Below, piece by piece: positions 35,470 to 44,876 of a stretch of DNA of 64,000 bases. The stretch is taken from positions 5,834,204 to 5,898,203 of the forward strand of contig NZ_JHEG04000001.1 of assembly GCF_000760695.4 (NCBI RefSeq), in the 5' to 3' direction. Every line of letters begins with the position of its first letter. Position 1 is the stretch's first letter. Source of the stretch: Tolypothrix bouteillei VB521301. GTDB lineage: Bacteria; Cyanobacteriota; Cyanobacteriia; Cyanobacteriales; Nostocaceae. The position numbers were made by a program, and so were the translations under genes. The notes beneath the pieces are model-generated. The model saw only the letters and a list, made by a program, of their open reading frames with translations, ran no database searches and was not told the origin of the DNA.

Positions 35470-37512
35470 ATGGGATATTCGACATCTTGGATTGGCAATA
35501 CCTTTAGTGGGAATCGTAAGTGGGTGCAAATCAATATAGAAGCAATGTATGTTGCACCCGATGGAACTGTCTACACGAATAGTATCTGGGACGAAGCAGC
35601 AAAAGAGGCGGGTATATATAAAAATGGAGATGTTGCCGGATACGCCGCCGACTTGCACGGTTGGGAGCGTTTGGGTGGCAAAGCGGTCACAGCTAATTCG
35701 CGCTATTTGTATGTAGGAATGTCACAAGGTGCGGGTTCGGGCAAACCGGGTGAGGATTATCCACCAAAAGGAACGATTTGGTATTGCATCCGACGTTATA
35801 ACTTATCCGGTCAGCAAGCGCCTTTTTCTGGTGGGCGTGGTTGGGATAAGAGTATGGTGATTGTGAATACGAGTAGTCCCGTGACTGGATTAGCAGCAAC
35901 GGATAATGAGGTGTATGTCAGCGATCGCGCTGGTAACAGAATTGTTGTCTATGACGCTAACTCTATGAACCAACTCCGGAGTTTCTCTTTTTCACGCCCC
36001 GGACACATAGCAATTGACCAACAGAAGAATCTTTGGATTGTCCAACAAAAAGAGAACTCTTCTGCTGCTGCTATTTTGCGGTATTCTCCCCAAGGACAGC
36101 AGTTATCGGAAAAAATTACCAATGTTGCGGAGCCAACTGCGATCGCACTCGACAATCAAGGTAGATTGTTAGTTGCAGATAACGGACCGCGCCAACAAAT
36201 ACTGATCTATAACATTGGGGGTTCTCCCTCCCAAGTTGGAACATTTGGTACTGAACGAGGTGTGTATTCAGGGACCCCCGGTCAAATAGGGGATTTAAAA
36301 TTTTACGGTATTACTGGAGTAGGTACTGATGCACAAGGCAATATTTATGTTGCAAACAATGGTTTTAACAATGCAGGCTCTGACCTAAGAAAATTTTCTC
36401 CAAATGGTGCTTTGCAATGGAGGTTGTTAGGGCTGTGCTTTTTAGATACCGCAGATGCCGATCCCGGTTCTGACGGTCGCGATGTGTTCACAAAAGAAGA
36501 ACACTATGTCATGAACTATGACAAACCTAACGGTCAGCAGTGGACTTATGCTGACTACACTGTCAATGCTATTAAATACCCGCAAGATCCCAGACTCAAT
36601 ACTACAGCAACTGCGGTTTTCTTCCGGAGAGTTCAAGGCAGACCTTTGATGTACCTAACAGGTATGTACAACAGTTGGATGCAAATATATCGTTTTGCAC
36701 AAAACTCCGAAGGTTGGACGGCGATACCAAGTGGAATGTTTGTAGGCACTCCAGCAGACCCTAACAAGCCTTTTTTCACTGATGGAAATTGGCCTCCAAA
36801 CCAACCCAAAACAGGTGAGTGGATTTGGCGCGATGCTAATAGTAATGGTGCTTTCGATCCAGGTGAATATGATACTAACAAAGATGACGTCTATATCGGT
36901 GGTTGGTGGGTAGATAGCCGAGGCGATGTGTGGAAAAATTTACGGACTGCTAATGGTATCCGACATTATCCTCTCCAGGGTTTTGATGGGAGTGGCAATC
37001 CTATCTATACTTATGCATCAATGAAAAAAATAGCTACACCAAGCTTCTTCACAGATTTACGTAGGGTAGAATATTTTCCAGAGACAGACACAATGTACTT
37101 GACAGGGTTTACTAAAGAAAACCCTCCACCATACGATGATGCCAAAATCGTCGGCTCTGAATTAGTCCGTTTTGATAATTGGAGTAAAGGAAATAGAAAC
37201 CCTGCTTGGAGAACTAAGTTACCTGTAGACAGACGTCCTGAAGAGAAACAGACTATTTATCCAGCAGCAATCAGTGTTGCAGGTGATTATGTATTTGTCG
37301 CAACAGTAAAAACAAGGCAAGTCTACGTCTATAGAACATCAAATGGTTCACAAGCAGATATCATGACACCCGATCCCAATGTTGAACCAGAAGCCGGTTG
37401 GGTAGATGTCCCGTATGGTGTCCGAGCTTACCGCCGTTCTAATGGAGAATATATCGTTTTTCTTGAAGAAGACCACCACGGTAAGGTTTTATTCTTCCGT
37501 TGGCAACCATAG
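35470..37512 (+). CDS. NHL/SMP-30-like beta-propeller protein (680 aa)
   Basis: Several blades are seen as short repeats of the form (A/T)-(V/I)-A-x-D-x-x-G-x-(L/I)-x-V-A-D-x-G (AIALDNQGRLLVADNGPRQ, GVGTDAQGNIYVANNG). They are typical of NHL propellers. Acidic turns such as DANSNGAFDPGE resemble dockerin-like calcium loops. No signal peptide is evident at the chosen ATG, and the frame is open for about 27 codons before it without a start codon, so loss of a 5' end is possible. GGAA just before the ATG is weak support. Function unknown; extracellular proteins of this type often bind sugars or lactones. Confidence 0.78.
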   Translation: MGYSTSWIGNTFSGNRKWVQINIEAMYVAPDGTVYTNSIWDEAAKEAGIYKNGDVAGYAADLHGWERLGGKAVTANSRYLYVGMSQGAGSGKPGEDYPPKGTIWYCIRRYNLSGQQAPFSGGRGWDKSMVIVNTSSPVTGLAATDNEVYVSDRAGNRIVVYDANSMNQLRSFSFSRPGHIAIDQQKNLWIVQQKENSSAAAILRYSPQGQQLSEKITNVAEPTAIALDNQGRLLVADNGPRQQILIYNIGGSPSQVGTFGTERGVYSGTPGQIGDLKFYGITGVGTDAQGNIYVANNGFNNAGSDLRKFSPNGALQWRLLGLCFLDTADADPGSDGRDVFTKEEHYVMNYDKPNGQQWTYADYTVNAIKYPQDPRLNTTATAVFFRRVQGRPLMYLTGMYNSWMQIYRFAQNSEGWTAIPSGMFVGTPADPNKPFFTDGNWPPNQPKTGEWIWRDANSNGAFDPGEYDTNKDDVYIGGWWVDSRGDVWKNLRTANGIRHYPLQGFDGSGNPIYTYASMKKIATPSFFTDLRRVEYFPETDTMYLTGFTKENPPPYDDAKIVGSELVRFDNWSKGNRNPAWRTKLPVDRRPEEKQTIYPAAISVAGDYVFVATVKTRQVYVYRTSNGSQADIMTPDPNVEPEAGWVDVPYGVRAYRRSNGEYIVFLEEDHHGKVLFFRWQP

Positions 37513-37641
37513 CAATTGAGTTTGGTGGGCTCTAGAACGTGTTTTCACGCGTACTTGTTTAGTCTCCTAATTTTCTAGCTCCCCCTAAATCCCCCGACAA
37601 ATTGGGGGACTGTAAAGTATCTTAGCCCCCTCTTATTAAAA

Positions 37642-37787
37642 CTACGGTGGTGTACAGATCTCTAAAAAAGAGATGAAACATCGTGAAAAGGGAGAATTGG
37701 AATTCAGTTCCCCCCTTTTTAAGGGGGGTTAGGGGGGATCGAAACTGCAAGAATCCACTATGATATGACTTGTGTACACCACCATAG
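37642..37787. repeat. MITE-like element, 15-bp terminal inverted repeats
   Basis: CTACGGTGGTGTACA (37642-37656) and the reverse complement of 37773-37787 differ at one base. Inside are C/G-run palindromes of the same kind as in the element at 6485. A related C-run repeat lies just before it (37575-37610). No gene lies in the whole 37513-37850 interval. Confidence 0.72.
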
Positions 37788-37850
37788 CTGGGCTTGGTGG
37801 GATCTATAAGAGTTTGAAAACACGCCCTAGCCCACCTTTTTACAACTCAT

Positions 37851-38114
37851 TTAGAATCCACTACTGAAGGTATCACCACCACTACCGAAGGAGGGATTAG
37901 AGGGGTTAACGCCACCAGCAAAAATGTTCCAGAAGTTATCTCCAGCGAAGGGGTTACCGTTATAAGGTAGGTCTTGGATGTTAGAAGCACTACCCATTGT
38001 AAAGGGATTCTCATCACCAAAAGAACCACCAACATTACTAAATATATCCTCCGCTCCTTCTACACCAGATATATCGAGCAAGCGATCGAAGGGACCAAGA
38101 TTAACTTCATCCAT
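37851..38114 (-). CDS. Small Gly/Asn/Phe-rich protein (87 aa)
   Basis: A strongly biased, probably unfolded protein: MDEVNLGPFDRLLDISGVEG, then repeated N-P-F and G-S-F pieces (DENPFTMGSASN, GNPFAGDNFWNIFAGG, NPSFGSGGDTFSSGF). It has no cysteine and no signal peptide. AAGAGG stands 9 bases before the ATG, so it is probably translated. It lies downstream and antisense to the propeller gene. Unknown function; the ending in aromatic Phe is reminiscent of outer-membrane or type I secreted substrates, but this is speculation. Confidence 0.6.
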   Translation of the reverse strand: MDEVNLGPFDRLLDISGVEGAEDIFSNVGGSFGDENPFTMGSASNIQDLPYNGNPFAGDNFWNIFAGGVNPSNPSFGSGGDTFSSGF

Positions 38115-38394
38115 GTTGTTTATCCTCTTTTATGTTAAGAATTCGTTGCCATATACTCAAAAGTAACTTGATATTTCTCTTGAAGAGACAAAAATTCTTT
38201 TGATTATTTGACCTTTTTTTAGAATTTATGAAAAACTCATTTTCGATTTATTGAATAAATTGGTGCTGTATCAATCCTGAATTTTCTCTTTATTTATTTT
38301 GCTTTCTGTGGTAGAAGGGCGATTTGTTAAATCTGCCATAATTCTAAGAAAAATACTCTTAAATATAAGACAAGTAGGGCGAGTAATCCCCAAT

Positions 38395-38696
38395 ATATAG
38401 CAATCCTATTTGAGATCTAGACAAGGGAGACAAGAAAGAGGTGTTTGTAAATCATTTAGGACTGTTATATAGCAATTCTAAATCATTTGTGAAGAACTTA
38501 AGAGCGCTAGGGGCAAATATAATTCGCAACTATACAAACAAAGTCCACCTACGTGAACTTTATTAAATAAACCTGCAATCGGTAGGTTTCGTCTATATAG
38601 CTGCGATTTCTAATTGCTAAGCATGAATTAAATTTAACTTTAAATGAGTCAAGATAATTGCGTATTTTCTTACAATTCAACTAGGATTGCTATATA
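38395..38696. repeat. MITE-like element with TATATAGCAATCCTA termini
   Basis: TATATAGCAATCCTA at 38395-38409 is mirrored exactly at 38682-38696, and similarity extends about five bases further inwards. A related TATATAGCAATTCTA lies at 38470. This sequence is a known kind of cyanobacterial spacer repeat. There is no gene inside. Confidence 0.65.
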
Positions 38697-39129
38697 AGGT
38701 TTTTCATCAGTACTGTCACCTTACTTATTGAGCGGATACATTTTATAGATAATTCTTTCTTTTGGTAGAAGTAAATTTTCTTTGCTTGAATTAACTTTTG
38801 CCAAATATGAGGTTTCTAAAAATTTGGGATGGGTAATGTTTAACTTACAAAAATAGCTAGTTTATGATTGTAAGGGACTTACAGCCACTAACTCAAAATT
38901 AGTTTCACAGCAATTCGTCTTCCATAAATCTACTCTTACAAAATATGTCTAATGTTAGTGGTATAGATGAAATCGAATCTTGAAGATAAAGGCAAACGAT
39001 CTGTATCAGAGTGATTGACTGCTATGGCTGCGATCGCCATAACGGTTGTTGCATTATTTGTTTAAACCGTCAGGCGTGAAACATAGTTAACAAGATTCGG
39101 AACTTATAACTTATCAAGAACGAGGCTTC
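38697..39129. other. Gene-free stretch
   Basis: AT-rich spacer before the VKOR-like gene with one HIP1-like GCGATCGCC. No promoter motif, repeat or structure could be supported. Confidence 0.4.
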
Positions 39130-39669
39130 ATGGAACCAAATCAACTGAGTCAAGAACTGCGTGAAGGGAATAATCCCCACATGACCCGCCGTCGGTGGAT
39201 TATTGGTTTATCTACACTTGGGGGTTCAATGGGACAAATTGTTTCACTTTATCAAACAGGGATAGTCAAGCATTTACCAGATCCACCAGTCCCAGTCTTT
39301 AATGCAGATAAAGTAGACGCATCTAACTACGCCTACAGCCGATTCAATTCACCTGACGGTCCAATCATGGTTCTAAATTACGCTCTGACAGCTTGGTTGG
39401 CTGCAGCTGGGGGTTTAGACCGCGCACGGAGAAACCCACTGCTACCAATTGCAATGGGCGTTAAGATTCTTTTAGATACAGTTGTCTCAGCCGAACTCGC
39501 TCGAGAAGAGTGGGCAGAAAACAAAGCATTTTGTGAGTATTGTCAAGTAGCAACTGTTTGCTCCATAGCCTCTTTGGTACTTGCCGCACCAGAGGTACTT
39601 GCAGCTACTCGTGTTCTGCTAAGTCGTCGGGACAGCAAGAAGGCTGAAGCACAAAGTAGTACACGCTGA
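39130..39669 (+). CDS. VKOR-family-like membrane protein (179 aa)
   Basis: About four hydrophobic segments are present. The redox pair is in AFCEYCQVATVCSIASLV (about 137-141, C-x-x-C), which is the active-site signature of vitamin K epoxide reductases that reoxidise DsbA-like partners. The loop before it (KVDASNYAYSRFNSPDGP) is like the VKOR V-D-x-S segment, but the extra loop cysteines are missing, so it could be a divergent member. It acts in the membrane, facing the periplasm or thylakoid lumen. No thioredoxin domain is attached. Confidence 0.65.
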   Translation: MEPNQLSQELREGNNPHMTRRRWIIGLSTLGGSMGQIVSLYQTGIVKHLPDPPVPVFNADKVDASNYAYSRFNSPDGPIMVLNYALTAWLAAAGGLDRARRNPLLPIAMGVKILLDTVVSAELAREEWAENKAFCEYCQVATVCSIASLVLAAPEVLAATRVLLSRRDSKKAEAQSSTR

Positions 39670-39908
39670 GCGGTACATTTAATTTGCGAGTACATAAAGG
39701 CAGCCCCGATCGCTTGCTACTAGGGCAGAAGGAGCCAAAGCTTTTCTTGTCGGCTTTTTGTTTGTTACTAATGGTTGCTTTATTTATGCGCCTGCTGTAC
39801 TAGAATAAACTTTTACAGAGACGTTGTGTTTAACGTCTCTACATTTTACTGGGGTAGAAGTGTGTTTACATTATCTCCACCTGCACTTCCAATTAAAGTT
39901 TGTCTTAT

Positions 39909-40937
39909 ATGCCTCCTCGCAAACGAACCAAATCTGAAAATGTCAATCCGGATATTCGCGAATCTGTTTCTGAAGAAGCTAAAGCGGAAGCTCTTATAGT
40001 AAACACTGATGAAATCGGATGCACTCAGATAGAGACTACGAGTACAGATTTGTCACAGGATAAGGTTGAAAACCCCAAATCAATCGATCTATCTTTAAAT
40101 TCATTAGTACAGCAAATTGAAAAACAAAACTCCAATCTATCTGTTGTAGTAGCGCGTCAGTTTTGCTACAAATTAGCACAAACCCTGGTGGAGGTGATGA
40201 TTAGCGAACCGCGTAAATTTAATGTTTTGGAAGAATTTATTCTCCGTGCAAGCATTGAATTTACACCTCTCCCCACATTGAAAGAATTGTCAAGCGTGTT
40301 GGGGTTGGATATCGTATTTTTACAAAGTACTGCTGAAAATTTAGCAAGATTTAAGAGTTTGAAAATTTTACCAACGGGTGAGCTTAAGATTACACCACAA
40401 GGACAGGAATCTTACAAACAGGGAAATGTCTCTCTACCACCTCAAGTCAAACAGATTTATGCGATCGCCGATCCTTTTGCAGAAAATCTCACTTTTCAGT
40501 TTGAAGCTTTACCATCGGGATTAGTAGATCTACCCGATCTAGGAGAGTTAGTTGCTATTGAGAATCATCTTCCCACTCTCAACAGTCTGGCACTTACCGA
40601 TATTCAACCATTGATTCAGGCTGCGGGGTTAGGGCTTCACGTACCTGAAGAAGGAAAAATTGTGACTAATTTTCAGGCGATCGGGAAGCCTCAAGTCTGT
40701 TGGAAGACTATCTCAATCTTTGTTCTACTTGATGTTATAGAGAACAAACATATTATTCAGATTAGGCAAGATAAGCAAGTCTTAGAAAAAGCATCAAATT
40801 GGCTGACAGAACTAGAAGCCCAACAAAAATTTGATTTGAAGCATTTGGGTAGAATATTACCGGAAAACACTCCTGTTAGTCCTTCAAAACCAAAAGCCAA
40901 ACGGCAAAGGTCAACAACAAAGAAAAGTCAAAAATAA
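39909..40937 (+). CDS. Hypothetical protein with winged-helix-like segment (342 aa)
   Basis: The first 60 residues are charged and low in order (PPRKRTKSENVNPDIRESVS). Residues about 75-170 are helical, with LEEFILRASIEFTPLPTLKE followed by LSSVLGLDIVFLQSTAENLA, which looks like a winged helix. The middle reads PQVKQIYAIADPFAENLTFQ. The tail is very basic (KPKAKRQRSTTKKSQK), so binding to nucleic acid is likely. The front end resembles N-terminal parts of some large phospholipase-D or helicase proteins, but no catalytic domain follows. ATG 39909 is used; an upstream TTG is possible. Confidence 0.55.
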   Translation: MPPRKRTKSENVNPDIRESVSEEAKAEALIVNTDEIGCTQIETTSTDLSQDKVENPKSIDLSLNSLVQQIEKQNSNLSVVVARQFCYKLAQTLVEVMISEPRKFNVLEEFILRASIEFTPLPTLKELSSVLGLDIVFLQSTAENLARFKSLKILPTGELKITPQGQESYKQGNVSLPPQVKQIYAIADPFAENLTFQFEALPSGLVDLPDLGELVAIENHLPTLNSLALTDIQPLIQAAGLGLHVPEEGKIVTNFQAIGKPQVCWKTISIFVLLDVIENKHIIQIRQDKQVLEKASNWLTELEAQQKFDLKHLGRILPENTPVSPSKPKAKRQRSTTKKSQK

Positions 40938-40968
40938 AAGAGATACACTAAGAACGTAAAATTTTTTA

Positions 40969-41014
40969 TCTCACGCAAAGGCGCGGAGATTTTTTGATGT
41001 CTTTGCGTGAGATG
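40969..41014. terminator. Bidirectional hairpin between convergent genes
   Basis: ATCTCACGCAAAG and CTTTGCGTGAGAT pair perfectly over 13 bases around a 20-base loop. T/A runs lie on both sides. It separates the plus-strand hypothetical gene from the minus-strand peptidoglycan-binding gene and may end both transcripts. Confidence 0.6.
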
Positions 41015-41030
41015 CGATTGGAAAAGAGGC

Positions 41031-41507
41031 TTAGTTAGCGGTGAGAGAAGTGGCTAAAGTACTCAGTGCTTTCCAAGTTTGATCTCCAATCATACCGTTG
41101 ACAATGAGTTGTTCGCTTTCCTGAAACGCCTGCACGGCTGCTTCTGTTTTTGCACCAAATATACCATCAATTGCACCATCTTGATAAAATTTACCTCTAA
41201 AAAGAACTTCTTGAACAATTGCAACTTGTTGACCGTGACTGCTACGGTGTAATATCGGTTTGTTAACTGGGGCGTTAGCACGCAGGGATTGCCAGGTGAG
41301 AGGACCAGCAATACCATCTTGTTTGAGAAGGAAGTGATATTGGACAGTTTTGACAGCCCTTTGGGTTTTGATGCCAAAAAAACTGTCAACTGTAAGGCGA
41401 TCGCCACTAGGGAGTCTGCCATTTAACAGTTCTTGCAATTCTTGCACTTTTAGGTTGTTGGCTCCGAGTCTTAGTATGGGGTCGATTCCTGGTGTAGCTA
41501 CCTGCAT
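41031..41507 (-). CDS. Peptidoglycan-binding protein, two PG_binding_1 domains (158 aa)
   Basis: Two tandem domains: the first at about 15-70 (LGANNLKVQELQELLNGRL, VDSFFGIKTQRAVKTVQ, DGIAGPLTWQSL) and the second at about 85-148 (SSHGQQVAIVQEVLF, AIDGIFGAKTEAAVQAFQ, VNGMIGDQTWKAL). There is no signal peptide and no catalytic domain. It is a relative of the small single-domain protein at 21608. The function may be to bind glycan or to act as a cyanobacterial intracellular protein; it is not established. Confidence 0.87.
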   Translation of the reverse strand: MQVATPGIDPILRLGANNLKVQELQELLNGRLPSGDRLTVDSFFGIKTQRAVKTVQYHFLLKQDGIAGPLTWQSLRANAPVNKPILHRSSHGQQVAIVQEVLFRGKFYQDGAIDGIFGAKTEAAVQAFQESEQLIVNGMIGDQTWKALSTLATSLTAN

Positions 41508-41642
41508 AGTTATGCCTCGTGGATGATATTAATTAATTCAGTGGTTTTACCTCTAGAAACCGGATTATCTTCAGTATTTTCAGAGGTAATATTTTGGTTG
41601 ACAGCCATTGGTTAGACGGCTCAAACTTGCGCCCCGTAAATT

Positions 41643-42467
41643 ATGGAAGACTTAAAGCAAACAATAAGCAGCTACTCCAGCAAAGACCTAGAGCAACGCA
41701 AACACTGGTATTCACCAGCAGCAGAGGCTTACAATGAGGTAAGACCCCGCTACCCTAAAGAATTGATTCACCAAGTTGTGGAAGTTGCTCAACTAACCCC
41801 GGACTCAAAAATTCTGGAAGTCGGATGCGGTCCTGCAACTGCAACAGTAGGGTTTGCTCCCTTGGGTTACTCAATGATTTGCTTGGAACCCAACCCAGAT
41901 TTTTTTAGGTTAGCTCAACACAATTGTCAACTTTATCCGAATGTAGAACTTCAGAACACATCCTTTGAAGAGTGGAAGCTCGTGGAACGTGAATTTGATG
42001 CCGTTTTAGCAGCAAGTTCCTTCCATTGGATATCACCGGAAGTTGGATACCCCAAAGCTGCCAGTGCATTACATGAGAGTGGCCACCTAATTTTATTATG
42101 GAATAAAGAACTTCAGCCATCCTATGAAGTTTACCAAAGTTTATCTGAAGTCTATCAAATATATGCTCCATCACTTGACCGATATGAAGATAGAAAAACT
42201 CAAGAAGATATTCTGAGTGGATTGGGACAAATGGTCGTTGATTCGGGACAATTCAAAGATTTAAAATCCGGTAACGTTATATCTGAAGTGACCTACAATG
42301 TCGATGAATATTTTATGCTTTTGAACACTTACTCACCGTACCTTAAATTAGACTTCCAGAGTAAAGATGCTTTATTTACAGGATTGAGACATCGGATAGA
42401 AGATAATTTTGGAGGTTATCTTCAGCTTTCATATATTTCTGCCTTTCACATTGCCAAAAAATCTTAA
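41643..42467 (+). CDS. SAM-dependent methyltransferase, class I (274 aa)
   Basis: A Rossmann methyltransferase. Motif I is KILEVGCGPATATVGFAPLG (about 60), motif II is LEPNPDFFRL, and the post-motif region reads FDAVLAASSFHWISPEVGYP, where the SFHW is characteristic of a family of small-molecule methyltransferases (Methyltransf_11/25). The substrate is unknown. The ATG at 41643 gives a natural start. It is divergent from the peptidoglycan-binding gene at 41507, with the spacer holding only the two promoters. Confidence 0.9.
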   Translation: MEDLKQTISSYSSKDLEQRKHWYSPAAEAYNEVRPRYPKELIHQVVEVAQLTPDSKILEVGCGPATATVGFAPLGYSMICLEPNPDFFRLAQHNCQLYPNVELQNTSFEEWKLVEREFDAVLAASSFHWISPEVGYPKAASALHESGHLILLWNKELQPSYEVYQSLSEVYQIYAPSLDRYEDRKTQEDILSGLGQMVVDSGQFKDLKSGNVISEVTYNVDEYFMLLNTYSPYLKLDFQSKDALFTGLRHRIEDNFGGYLQLSYISAFHIAKKS

Positions 42468-42494
42468 GTCAGTACAGCAGGTTGTAAATTCATC

Positions 42495-42516
42495 AAAAAA
42501 CCCGCACGTGGCGGGT
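42495..42516 (-). terminator. Rho-independent terminator
   Basis: On the minus strand the stem ACCCGC/GCGGGT with loop CACGT type is followed by TTTTTT. It ends the amine oxidase transcript, whose stop codon lies 97 bases before. Confidence 0.75.
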
Positions 42517-42612
42517 ATGAACCAAAGGGTTTAAAATACAGACGGTTAATCATTCAACTTTGCGAATATTTACCTCCATTTTAAAAAGAGAGCATTGGCG
42601 ATCGGTCACTGT

Positions 42613-44127
42613 TTAAGCTGTCATTAATTGACAATTTGTAGGAGAAATAGTGTGAGTTCCGGTTACACCAGTAGACTTTGTCACTGGCTTTTTTCTGACG
42701 ATATCGCAGACGGCTTCTAGCGCTGACTCAATGGAACCTTGGAGCCAAGCGGGGAATCTAGAACAATGTTCGCCAGCAAAGAATAAGGTGTTTTGAGATC
42801 TTTGTGCTTCCAAGTAATTGGATTCGCTATCATCCCAATGAATGGTGCATCCCCCCGCACTCCACTTGTAGTTACCCCAAGCAATGGATGCTTTATCCAG
42901 AATGATTCCAGGTGCATTCAGTTCTGGGTGAATTTTGCTGACAGTATTTTGCACGTAATCAAAACGTTCAATCTCTGACATTTTGCCCATGCGCTCGGCG
43001 TCGTCGCCAATGGTATAACTTGCTAACATTACGCTTCCACGCTCTGGATTGAACTTAACTGAGGGGTAGTATGTTTGGCGTACACCTTCTCCGCTGAAAG
43101 AAGCACCACCTTTAATCCCTTCTTGTTGCCAGAAAGCTTCCTTGGTATGGAATGCTACTTTCGTACCGGGGCAGTAAACAGTGTTGTGAATGGAGTGTAA
43201 TTTTTGTTGGTCAAAACCACTTAATTCCATTTTACGGAGTACGCTGAAGGGAATGGTGCATAAGATATAATCGCAGTTTTTGGTATGCAATTGACCGTTT
43301 TGTTTCCAAGTAATTTGGGTGTAATTTTTTTCTACGTGTAGCGCTACCACTTCAGCATTGCACTTAATATCAGCTTTAATTGATGCTGCTAAGCGTTGGA
43401 TAAGTTGATCCATTCCACCTTTAAGTTGCAGCAAGTCATGGCTGGTTTCGGTCATAATGTCGCCAAGGAAAATGTCTAGCCCTTGGGAACACTTAGCACG
43501 GAAACTGGGATTTTGAGTCAGGAAAGAGTGCAGATCGATGGTTTCACCATCTTCACTAAAGTAGGGATCTAAATCCAAGCGCTCCAACTCATCCATTAAG
43601 TGAGATTGCAAGTCGCGTTCAAAATCAGAACGAAGATTACCCGGTGCGATGGTGTTAATAATAGTTTTGAGCCAAGCGGCAAAATTGCGAGTTTTTTCGC
43701 TGTAACGAGTATCTGTCAACAGACCACCTTCTGTTTCTTGCAGCACTCTCGGTGCATCTTTCATGCGGATCGCGTCCCCATCAATATTCATTTTGGCGTT
43801 GCTTTCCTCGAACACGGTTATAAACTTACACAGCTTGTCACCGAGTCCCATTTCTTGAACGTAATGCAGTGTCAGTTCGTGGTTGCTGGGAATACGCATT
43901 GCACCGAGTTCTGCATAAGGTGCATCAGGTGAGTTACCGAAGCGGTGAGTCCACACCCGTCCACCAGTGCGAGGGCTACCTTCCAATATCTCAACAGTAT
44001 GTCCCAAGCGTTCGAGTTCGTAAGCAGCTACCAAACCTGCAATCCCTGCGCCTAAGATTGTAATGTGCTTCTTCTGTGATTGGCTGTTGATGAATTGGAG
44101 TTGTTCTTTAATCGTGTTAGCGTCCAT
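42613..44127 (-). CDS. Flavin monoamine/L-amino-acid oxidase (504 aa)
   Basis: FAD-dependent amine oxidase. The dinucleotide fold is HITILGAGIAGLVAAYELER (about 20) with the following GGRVWTHRFG. The substrate region contains AELGAMRIPSNHELT, and the C-terminal FAD contact is FFAGEHCSRFPAWLQGSIES (about 455). It oxidises an amine or amino acid to imine with hydrogen peroxide. There is no signal peptide. Length fits bacterial L-amino-acid oxidases. It is followed by a good terminator and is monocistronic. Confidence 0.9.
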   Translation of the reverse strand: MDANTIKEQLQFINSQSQKKHITILGAGIAGLVAAYELERLGHTVEILEGSPRTGGRVWTHRFGNSPDAPYAELGAMRIPSNHELTLHYVQEMGLGDKLCKFITVFEESNAKMNIDGDAIRMKDAPRVLQETEGGLLTDTRYSEKTRNFAAWLKTIINTIAPGNLRSDFERDLQSHLMDELERLDLDPYFSEDGETIDLHSFLTQNPSFRAKCSQGLDIFLGDIMTETSHDLLQLKGGMDQLIQRLAASIKADIKCNAEVVALHVEKNYTQITWKQNGQLHTKNCDYILCTIPFSVLRKMELSGFDQQKLHSIHNTVYCPGTKVAFHTKEAFWQQEGIKGGASFSGEGVRQTYYPSVKFNPERGSVMLASYTIGDDAERMGKMSEIERFDYVQNTVSKIHPELNAPGIILDKASIAWGNYKWSAGGCTIHWDDSESNYLEAQRSQNTLFFAGEHCSRFPAWLQGSIESALEAVCDIVRKKPVTKSTGVTGTHTISPTNCQLMTA

Positions 44128-44380
44128 TGTTTTATCCCCTTTGTTGTTTGTCTTATGATTTAGGATTCAACTTGCCACGGACGATTACGTAATTTTTAAA
44201 GATAATTGTATAAATTAAATACTATTTATTACGGATACTGACAGTTTCTAACTTTTTCTGACTGAAGCTCACAGGGCCCGAGCCTTACAAATGATAAAGT
44301 AGCTTAGATATATTGCAAATAAACGCATTTGCCAGTAAAAAGTACTCGTAGGCTTACTGGAAATTATGCGATCGCTCTCC

Positions 44381-44836
44381 ATGAAGAAAATCTTGTTCCT
44401 TTGTACGGGTAACTACTACCGCAGCCGCTTTGCCGAACACCTTTTTAATTGGTTGGCAATTAAGCAGGGATTAGATTGGCATGCCGATTCACGGGGTTTG
44501 GCACTTGAGCGTGGTGCAAACAATGTGGGACCGATTTCCCGATATACCCTTGAGGTTTTAGCAACGCGCTTGGTGAATGTCATTGATGATGAACGGTTTC
44601 CCAAGCCAGCAGAGGAGCAAGATTTTCAAGCAGCGGCTAGGATTATTGCCCTAGATGAGTTAGAACACAGACCCCTAATGAATGAGCGCTTTCCCCAATG
44701 GACAGAAAAAATTGAATACTGGCTAGTTCACGACATAGATAAAACCTCTCCTCTAGAAGCCCTTGGGCAAATTGAAAAAAATTTATTCCAACTCATAGAA
44801 CAGTTAGCTCAAAGTGAGTCGCGCTCAGCCGAGTGA
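44381..44836 (+). CDS. Low-molecular-weight phosphatase-like protein (151 aa)
   Basis: The P-loop MKKILFLCTGNYYRSRFAEH fits C-x5-R of low-molecular-weight protein tyrosine phosphatases and arsenate reductases. The catalytic Asp of the usual DP motif is not obvious near the C-terminus (LVHDIDKTSP is the nearest candidate), so activity is uncertain. The ATG at 44381 begins right at the first strand; an upstream in-frame ATG five codons earlier is possible. Convergent with the CocE gene. Confidence 0.78.
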   Translation: MKKILFLCTGNYYRSRFAEHLFNWLAIKQGLDWHADSRGLALERGANNVGPISRYTLEVLATRLVNVIDDERFPKPAEEQDFQAAARIIALDELEHRPLMNERFPQWTEKIEYWLVHDIDKTSPLEALGQIEKNLFQLIEQLAQSESRSAE

Positions 44837-44876
44837 CAATATTACCCAACGTGTAAATTGTGCAGGGGAAGAAAGT

